A stretch of DNA of 8,874 nt from Pseudomonadota bacterium. Lineage in GTDB: Bacteria; Bdellovibrionota; Bdellovibrionia; Bdellovibrionales; JAEYZS01. Under the pieces are notes generated by a model. That model was not told the DNA's origin and searched no databases. It saw only the letters and a program-made list of their open reading frames with translations. The stretch is from assembly GCA_023427925.1 (NCBI GenBank), contig JAEYZS010000129.1, positions 1 to 8,874 on the forward strand, read 5' to 3'. Position numbers and translations under genes: made by a program. Below are positions 1 through 4,241 of the stretch, in pieces (within the stretch, counting starts at the first letter, position 1; each line of letters starts with the position of its first letter).

Positions 1-16
1 AGGTAACTCACATGAC

Positions 17-39
17 TTTTCCACAAAAAATGTGGATCA
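17..39. promoter_or_regulatory. Inverted pair of DnaA-box-like nonamers
   Basis: TTTTCCACA (17-25) and TGTGGATCA (31-39) are separated by five A residues. Each differs by one base from the classical DnaA box TTATCCACA or its complement TGTGGATAA, and they point in opposite directions. The inner part is a perfect inverted repeat, CCACA-A5-TGTGG. It could be a DnaA-binding site, or simply an operator for another dimeric regulator. Two boxes alone do not make an origin, and no dnaA, dnaN or gyrB is visible nearby. Confidence 0.3.
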
Positions 40-185
40 CTCACCTACCTGGACCTTAGACCTAGTTATTTTCAAGGGTTTCACCGCTTTGCTTAAATAA
101 TGACCATGCGTATCTATTTGTTTTTACTCAAATTTAAAGAAAATTACACAAACTCCTAACATAATAAAAACAAATCTGTAATTGT

Positions 186-217
186 GATGCGCTCAGAGCC
201 CACTTGAGCAACGCATC
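186..217 (+). repeat. Imperfect hairpin in the comEC leader
   Basis: GATGCG (186-191) pairs with CGCATC (212-217), and CTCA (192-195) pairs with TGAG (205-208). A three-base bulge (CAA, 209-211) sits on the 3' side. The loop and upper stem contain the TTG at 204, which is the most upstream possible start of the membrane gene. If transcribed, the structure would hide that TTG, which slightly favours the ATG at 261. No T-tract follows, so it is not a terminator. Confidence 0.3.
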
Positions 218-260
218 AACGGTAAATTCCTCAGCTTCATTTTTGCATTTTAAGCGTCCC

Positions 261-1142
261 ATGAGTCTCTTTGCCGTTATATTGATTTTAGTAATATCTT
301 TGTCCGAGTTTGATCTCTTTGTAGGCATTTCGGACTGGATCTCAAATCTTAATCAATTGTGCTTAAGTTTTACGCCAAGCTCCGCTTACGCTGAAATATA
401 CTCCGCACTTATTTGTGGAAACCCAACAATATCAGCAGGCCTTTCGCAAATTTTCAAAAATTTAGGAATCTATCACGCCATTATTGTTTCTGGTTCACAT
501 CTTGTTTTTCTCAGCCTTCTGATAGAAAAACTCTTTTACTCACATCGACTAGAAAATTTTCGAATCGCAGCGCTCCCCGTCCTCCTTTTTTATTCTCTTG
601 CCACCGGGGCCGAGCCTCCCGTGATCCGGGCATTTATAGGAATCATTTTGAATATCATCCAAAAAAAGAAAAAGCTCTTTTGGAGTCAAAGTGAAGTGGT
701 GTTTCTCTCTTTATTGCTATGCTTACTTCTCAGTTCATCATGGAAAAATTCGTATTCTCTTCTTCTTAGCTATGTTGCCTCTTTAAGCTTAACTCTCGTC
801 CATGAACAACAATTCTTAAAAAGAAACGCATATATTTACCTTATAATTTTCCCGTTCCTGCTACCACTTTGCCCTCCTCACCCTATGAGTATTATAACAA
901 ATGCCATCTTATCTCCGTTGATAGGAATAGTGCTTTTCCCTCTAAGCTTTGTCTCGTTTTTAGTTCCTTACTGCTATTATTTTACCGATTTCCTATGGAA
1001 AATCTTTCTTATGATATGCGAGCTTTTTGGAAGCGAGCTTGAAACTCTTCCTGCGATTCGATTCTCTATCTTTTATCTTTGGGCCATTGCCGTATTACTA
1101 AATTTCTATGGGGTGACTAGAGAAAAAAAGGTGAACCTATGA
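261..1142 (+). CDS. comEC: ComEC/Rec2 competence-domain protein, channel half of a split ComEC
   Basis: This is a polytopic inner-membrane protein of 293 residues counted from the ATG at 261. It matches only the Competence domain of ComEC/Rec2, the channel that carries single-stranded DNA into the cytoplasm during natural transformation. Visible family motifs are LGIYHAIIVSGSHL (about 68-81, the family's 'GLxHLLAVSGLH' segment), ATGAEPPVIRAF (114-125, 'LTGxxPxxxRA'), LLSYVASLSL (168-177) and SIITNAILSPLIG (about 210-222, 'NLLAVPLVG'). About eight hydrophobic segments are present. The usual N-terminal OB-fold/DUF4131 region is absent, and the metallo-beta-lactamase part is a separate downstream gene overlapping by the four bases ATGA. 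A longer form could start at the TTG at 204, adding 19 Ser-rich residues; neither start has a clear ribosome site. I chose 261 because it directly precedes the first membrane helix. Family assignment is firm; activity in DNA uptake is inferred. Confidence 0.88.
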   Translation: MSLFAVILILVISLSEFDLFVGISDWISNLNQLCLSFTPSSAYAEIYSALICGNPTISAGLSQIFKNLGIYHAIIVSGSHLVFLSLLIEKLFYSHRLENFRIAALPVLLFYSLATGAEPPVIRAFIGIILNIIQKKKKLFWSQSEVVFLSLLLCLLLSSSWKNSYSLLLSYVASLSLTLVHEQQFLKRNAYIYLIIFPFLLPLCPPHPMSIITNAILSPLIGIVLFPLSFVSFLVPYCYYFTDFLWKIFLMICELFGSELETLPAIRFSIFYLWAIAVLLNFYGVTREKKVNL

Positions 1143-1855
1143 TTTTGATTTTTATTTTACTCTTTCTTCCGACTTCAATTAGCCAAGACTTTCGAAATCA
1201 AATAGTGATATGGAATGTAGGACAAGGGCAATGGGTAACAGGTTTTGATCAAACACAATGCCTTCACTTCGACATAGGGGGAGAGTTCTATAGCGCTCAA
1301 AAAATTTCAGTGCTGTGTAAGAGTCGAAAAAACTATTTATTTTTTAGTCATTGGGATTGGGATCATATTGGATTTGCAAACAAACTTCGACAGCTTTCTA
1401 AATCCATTTGCGTGGCCACTGAACCCAATGGAAGAGCGATAGAATACAAATTGAAGTTTCTAAATAAAATTCCTAAGTGCAATCATATGGATTACGTCGA
1501 GACATTGTCGTTCAATTACAGTAAGGCCAAAAAAGATAACGATTATAGCCGAATCTATGTGTATTACAAAAAGCTTCTAATTCCTGGAGATAGCACAAAA
1601 AGAATGGAAAGGGTTTGGAGTCCACTCATTAAAGACAAAAAACTAAAATGGCTATTTCTTGCTCATCATGGGAGTAAAACAAGTACTTCAAAAATTTTTC
1701 TAAAACAGTATTCAAGCTATGAATTTGCAGTAGCCAGTGCAAGAAAACAAGTCTATGGACACCCCCATAGATCGGTCACGAATCGACTTAAAGAGTTTAA
1801 AATTCCTCTTTTAAAAACCGAGGATTGGGGGAATATACGAATTCTTTTAAACTGA
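1139..1855 (+). CDS. Secreted ComEC-type metallo-beta-lactamase domain protein
   Basis: This 238-residue protein corresponds to the C-terminal metallo-beta-lactamase domain of ComEC, here a free-standing exported protein. Residues 1-16 form a signal peptide, probably cut near SIS-QDF. The domain follows in order: WNVGQGQW (25-32, equivalent of 'VGQGDA'), the metal-binding FSHWDWDH (69-76, with H71, D73, D75, H76), PGD (149-151), AHHGSKTSTS (175-184), YGHPH (206-210) and TEDWGNI (227-233). All metal-site motifs look intact, so it is probably catalytic; in ComEC this domain is thought to act as a nuclease on incoming DNA. Cysteines 41, 60, 91 and 114 suit a periplasmic location. The start overlaps the upstream stop as ATGA and has AAAGG at 1127-1131, seven bases before it, so translation is probably coupled to the channel gene. 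It ends one base from the convergent lpxC stop. The main alternative is a stand-alone MBL hydrolase unrelated to DNA uptake, which the coupling makes less likely. Confidence 0.88.
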   Translation: MILIFILLFLPTSISQDFRNQIVIWNVGQGQWVTGFDQTQCLHFDIGGEFYSAQKISVLCKSRKNYLFFSHWDWDHIGFANKLRQLSKSICVATEPNGRAIEYKLKFLNKIPKCNHMDYVETLSFNYSKAKKDNDYSRIYVYYKKLLIPGDSTKRMERVWSPLIKDKKLKWLFLAHHGSKTSTSKIFLKQYSSYEFAVASARKQVYGHPHRSVTNRLKEFKIPLLKTEDWGNIRILLN

Positions 1856-1856
1856 T

Positions 1857-2771
1857 TTATCTTTTTGCAGGTAGAAAATTTCCGAAAGTTGTCATTTCGT
1901 ACTCATCGATGTGAGTACCCAATTCCATCCTGCGAGTGGAGTCTTTGCTCTCAAGAACTTTTTGAATGAATTTATTCATCATATCATGACCTGACTTATA
2001 GAGTACCACATGGCCCATCAGCGGTGCGCCCAAGGTCACGAGATCGCCTAAGGTGTCTAAAACCTTGTGTCGAACGAATTCATCTTTAAATCTTAGTCCG
2101 TCAGGATTTATAACTTTTGTGTCATCCAGCACAACGGCATTATCAAGACTTCCACCTTTAATGAGACCTTTTGCCTTTAGGGCTTCAACATCTTTCATAA
2201 AACCAAATGTTCTTGCAGAGGAAATTTCTTTTTTAAATACATGCTCATTAATATCAAAATCAACTTCTTGTCTTCCTATTACAGGATGAGGGAAGTCGAT
2301 CACACATGTCACGCGTAAGCCGTTGTAAGGTACGACATACGCATATTTATTCTCGTCTCCGACATGGATAGGTTTCGTAATATAAAAATACTTACGAGGT
2401 TGATCCAAATCAACAACGCCTACTTTATTAAAGGCATCTAAAAATGGTCGCGCACTTCCATCCACGATTGGGATTTCAGGGCCGTCAAGCTCGATGATAA
2501 GGTTATCCACTCTGAGTGCTGCTAATGAAGACAAACAGTGTTCGACAGTAGAAACATAAAAGTGATCACCGCCCAACGTAGTGGCCATAAATGTCGCTTG
2601 CACACGATTAATATCTAAAGGTATTGAAGGGCGTCCGGGCAAATCAGTCCGTACAAAGTGAATTCCAAAGTCAGCAGGCGCTGGACAAAAGTGAAGTACG
2701 GCTTTTTCTCCGGTATGGATTCCTATCCCTTCTACTGTAACTCTCTCTCGAATGGTTCTTTGGAAAAACAT
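1857..2771 (-). CDS. lpxC: UDP-3-O-acyl-N-acetylglucosamine deacetylase
   Basis: LpxC removes the acetyl group from UDP-3-O-acyl-GlcNAc, the first committed step of lipid A synthesis, in the cytoplasm with a zinc ion. The 304-residue protein has the family's usual length and N-terminus (MFFQRTIRE, then GIGIHTGEKA at 15-24). The zinc ligands are visible as H78 in STVEHCLSSL and as H235 and D239 in FVRHKVLDTLGDL. The likely catalytic base is E77, and H262 lies in LYKSGHDMMNK. Other conserved parts are LDGPEIPIVDGSA (95-107) and SARTFGF (185-191). The gene stands alone on its strand, not in a cell-division cluster, and is convergent with the split comEC genes and divergent from a small lipoprotein gene. 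No Shine-Dalgarno sequence precedes the ATG; a promoter-like pair ends six bases before it, so the mRNA may be leaderless. It shows that the organism makes LPS-type lipid A. Confidence 0.97.
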   Translation of the reverse strand: MFFQRTIRERVTVEGIGIHTGEKAVLHFCPAPADFGIHFVRTDLPGRPSIPLDINRVQATFMATTLGGDHFYVSTVEHCLSSLAALRVDNLIIELDGPEIPIVDGSARPFLDAFNKVGVVDLDQPRKYFYITKPIHVGDENKYAYVVPYNGLRVTCVIDFPHPVIGRQEVDFDINEHVFKKEISSARTFGFMKDVEALKAKGLIKGGSLDNAVVLDDTKVINPDGLRFKDEFVRHKVLDTLGDLVTLGAPLMGHVVLYKSGHDMMNKFIQKVLESKDSTRRMELGTHIDEYEMTTFGNFLPAKR

Positions 2772-2777
2772 GAATCG

Positions 2778-2806
2778 ATACTAGACGCAAAAAACTCGAG
2801 AGACAA
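2778..2806 (-). promoter_or_regulatory. Candidate lpxC promoter, very close to the start codon
   Basis: On the minus strand, TTGTCT (2806-2801) is followed after exactly 17 bases by TAGTAT (2783-2778). Each hexamer matches four of six bases of the sigma70 consensus. The -10 ends six bases before the lpxC ATG, so transcription would begin at or next to the start codon. This would explain the missing ribosome site. The match is moderate, and a promoter further upstream remains possible. Confidence 0.35.
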
Positions 2807-2831
2807 GACCATTTGTCCGATAAACCCTACA

Positions 2832-3080
2832 ATGAAAAGTATTTTCACTGTGTTATTTCTACTACTTTTAAGTGTTTACATCACCTCATGTGCTTCAAGT
2901 GAGCCTGGATCAGACAATGCACACCCCTATTCCGATATTGCTGATGGTTTTATGACACAGGAACCGAGAACTTACCGCGAAGGAAATCATCGCCCAAATG
3001 AGTTCTTTTTTAAGCATTGCGAACAAGAGTTTTCGCGTTCACACTATTCAAAAACCGCATACTTTTGCAATGAAAGGTAA
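2832..3080 (+). CDS. Small predicted outer-membrane lipoprotein of unknown function
   Basis: I do not recognise this family. From the ATG at 2832 the product has 82 residues and begins with a classical lipoprotein signal: KS, a hydrophobic stretch, then the lipobox ITSC with the lipidated cysteine at position 20. Alanine at +2 suggests sorting to the outer membrane. The mature part of about 62 residues is hydrophilic, with an acidic start (SSEPGSD) and two further cysteines at 63 and 79 that could form a disulfide in the periplasm (FKHCEQEF and TAYFCNER). The reading frame stays open upstream to 2658, but that part is antisense to lpxC and does not look like protein. No Shine-Dalgarno sequence is evident. 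TAA-TGA-TAA gives three in-frame stops in a row at the end. The gene is divergent from lpxC across about 60 bases, which hints at an envelope role but does not prove one. Confidence 0.75.
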   Translation: MKSIFTVLFLLLLSVYITSCASSEPGSDNAHPYSDIADGFMTQEPRTYREGNHRPNEFFFKHCEQEFSRSHYSKTAYFCNER

Positions 3081-3092
3081 TGATAAAATAAG

Positions 3093-3479
3093 TTAAACTT
3101 GTTTCGTCTTATTTCTGCGAACAATGATAAACGAAGCAATACTAAGAACGACAAAAATTGCAGACAATACAAACATACCTGATTGCATAACAACTGCGTT
3201 TGGTCTCAACACTTCTCCACCGCTCATGAGTGTTGGAAGCTTCATAAAACCTTTAAACGAAGCTAGAATTCCTAGAATCCCCAACATCGCCGCAAAGTGC
3301 ATGGCGTGTTTTAGTAATCTTTCCTTTAATGCCGCAATTCCCGTTAATAGAACCACCAACCCAAAATAAGCTGGGATTAAAATTGTCGTACTCGCTCTAT
3401 CAAAATAAAAATATCCGCCTATTCCTCCAACGATTAGTAAAAGTGCATATGCGATTGTGATTTGAGGCATGTTATTCAT
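3093..3479 (-). CDS. Four-helix integral membrane protein of unknown function
   Basis: This is a 128-residue membrane protein with four predicted helices at about 8-25, 32-50, 60-77 and 98-120. A basic tail (RRNKTKQV) should lie in the cytoplasm. Family-like segments are GGIGGYFYF (18-26), KHAMHFAAMLGILG (57-70) and the loop MSGGEVLRPNAVV (85-97). I recall similar short hypothetical proteins with a 'KHAMH' segment after the second helix in other bacteria, but I cannot name a function. The start is set by a strong ribosome site, AAAGGAGA at 3493-3486, which lies seven bases before the ATG at 3479. A TTG at 3485 in the same frame is almost on top of that site and is unlikely to be used. The gene follows the flavoprotein gene on the same strand by about 80 bases and ends 12 bases from the convergent lipoprotein gene. 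Confidence 0.75.
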   Translation of the reverse strand: MNNMPQITIAYALLLIVGGIGGYFYFDRASTTILIPAYFGLVVLLTGIAALKERLLKHAMHFAAMLGILGILASFKGFMKLPTLMSGGEVLRPNAVVMQSGMFVLSAIFVVLSIASFIIVRRNKTKQV

Positions 3480-3485
3480 AGACAA

Positions 3486-3493
3486 TCTCCTTT
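3486..3493 (-). promoter_or_regulatory. Strong Shine-Dalgarno site fixing the membrane-protein start
   Basis: AAAGGAGA on the minus strand sits seven bases before the ATG at 3479 and only one or two bases from an in-frame TTG at 3485. The spacing selects the ATG. It is one of the best ribosome sites in the window, comparable to the AAGGAG of fadE. Confidence 0.75.
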
Positions 3494-3504
3494 AGGTAGA
3501 TCCA

Positions 3505-3522
3505 TTCGTTTTATGAAACGGA
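3505..3522. promoter_or_regulatory. Imperfect palindrome, possible operator
   Basis: TTCGTTT-TATG-AAACGGA is an 18-base inverted repeat with six of seven arm positions matching. It lies about 25 bases before the start of the membrane-protein gene and contains CATAAA on the minus strand, a possible -10. Part of it (TTCGTTTTAT) is also found in the promoter region of the tetR gene at 7412-7421. It could bind a dimeric regulator, perhaps the local TetR protein; this is inference. Confidence 0.3.
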
Positions 3523-3562
3523 AAACTCATATCTATTTCGAGATCGTTTTGGGTGCAATCAA

Positions 3563-4141
3563 TTAATTGTTTTTGCGCTGATTTACGGAGTTCGCGTCAA
3601 GACCATGAGATTTCAAGGCATCAACAAACTTTACAAATCCCGCCACTTGACGCTTTAAAACTTGTACCTGCTTTTCATCACCTATGGCTCCATTTTGAAC
3701 GACATTAGGTGCATTTTGAATAAAAAGTCTATCCGGGTACACAAACGCATTTCTATAATTAAAAACTTGCTGGAGATGCTCTACGGGCCTTAAACCACCA
3801 AATCTCCAACCCAGTCCCGTAAATGCCACCGGCCGATATTCAAAAGTCTCAGGATATGAAAAATAATCCACAAAATATTTTAAAACTCCAGGGAACGAGC
3901 CGTTGTATTCAGGAACAACCAGGTAAAGGCCTTCTGCCTTATTGAGTAGTTTTACAATATCTGCAATTTTTGGTGGAACATTCGCTCCATAGTGAGCTGT
4001 ATGAAGAGTATCAAAAGGAAGATCACATAAATCAATAATGTGTGTTTCTTTGCCCACCTGGCTAAACTCTTTTTGAACAAGTTGTGCCACTTCCAAACTT
4101 TTACTATTTTTGCGATTTGTACCGGATATTATGTAGATCAT
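3563..4141 (-). CDS. NADPH-dependent FMN reductase-like flavoprotein
   Basis: The 192-residue protein has a flavodoxin-like fold of the NADPH-dependent FMN reductase family, soluble cytoplasmic enzymes that use NAD(P)H to reduce FMN or, in relatives, quinones, azo dyes or metals. Visible motifs are the phosphate-binding loop IISGTNRKNSKS (4-15), the flavin-contacting PEYNGSFPGVLKYF (77-90) and the glycine-rich FTGLGWRFGG (107-116). Length is normal for the family. Translation starts at the ATG at 4141, with GGGGAAG at 4150-4144 as ribosome site. A good promoter (TTGATA, 18 bases, TAGAAT) lies just upstream and partly inside the fadE terminator hairpin, so this gene is probably transcribed on its own despite following fadE on the same strand. 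The physiological substrate cannot be told from sequence; a redox or stress role is only a guess. Confidence 0.87.
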   Translation of the reverse strand: MIYIISGTNRKNSKSLEVAQLVQKEFSQVGKETHIIDLCDLPFDTLHTAHYGANVPPKIADIVKLLNKAEGLYLVVPEYNGSFPGVLKYFVDYFSYPETFEYRPVAFTGLGWRFGGLRPVEHLQQVFNYRNAFVYPDRLFIQNAPNVVQNGAIGDEKQVQVLKRQVAGFVKFVDALKSHGLDANSVNQRKNN

Positions 4142-4165
4142 GACTTCCCCATTTTCTTTTCCCTG

Positions 4166-4195
4166 ATTCTAAATTAAAAACGGTGAACTTATCAA
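4166..4195 (-). promoter_or_regulatory. Promoter of the flavoprotein gene, overlapping the fadE terminator
   Basis: On the minus strand TTGATA (4195-4190, five of six consensus bases) is followed after 18 bases by TAGAAT (4171-4166, five of six). The expected transcript start is near 4158, giving a leader of about 17 bases that holds the GGGGAAG ribosome site. The -35 hexamer spans the loop and inner stem of the fadE terminator hairpin. Confidence 0.6.
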
Positions 4196-4204
4196 GTTCA
4201 CCGT
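4176..4204 (-). terminator. Rho-independent terminator of fadE
   Basis: A perfect 11-base-pair stem (ACGGTGAACTT with AAGTTCACCGT) and a three-base loop occupy 4180-4204. On the minus strand the stem is followed at once by a T-tract (TTTTTAATTT, from 4180 down). It lies about 40 bases after the fadE stop. On the plus strand there is no T-tract, so it works in the fadE direction only. Confidence 0.88.
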
Positions 4205-4241
4205 CTTAAAAAACAGATTTTAACTGATTGTTTAACGCATA

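Larger units (their letters stand above)
1..260. other. Non-coding leader upstream of the split comEC genes
   Basis: No convincing gene lies here on either strand. The stretch is AT-rich. Near its left end it holds an inverted pair of DnaA-box-like nonamers, and at 186-217 an imperfect hairpin; both are listed separately. I looked for a sigma70-type promoter for the downstream gene and found only weak candidates, for example CATAAT at 160-165 without a matching -35. A minus-strand reading frame across 134-328 has no ribosome binding site and overlaps the start of the membrane gene, so I treat it as a shadow. Confidence 0.6.

Noticed and set aside
134..328. A 64-residue minus-strand reading frame antisense to the start of the ComEC channel gene
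   Set aside because: No ribosome binding site, no recognisable domain or signal, and its first third overlaps the hydrophobic start of a well-supported gene on the other strand.
413..694. A 93-residue plus-strand frame inside the ComEC channel gene
   Set aside because: The channel frame carries clear family motifs over the same bases; this frame has low-complexity basic and aromatic content and no start signal.
2658..2831. Upstream extension of the small lipoprotein gene to an ATG at 2658
   Set aside because: This part is antisense to lpxC, and the extension would place 58 non-signal-like residues before a textbook lipoprotein signal peptide starting at 2832.
3090..3100. AAGTT-A-AACTT between the convergent lipoprotein and membrane-protein genes as a terminator
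   Set aside because: A five-pair AT-only stem with a one-base loop cannot form a useful hairpin, and no T-tract follows it.
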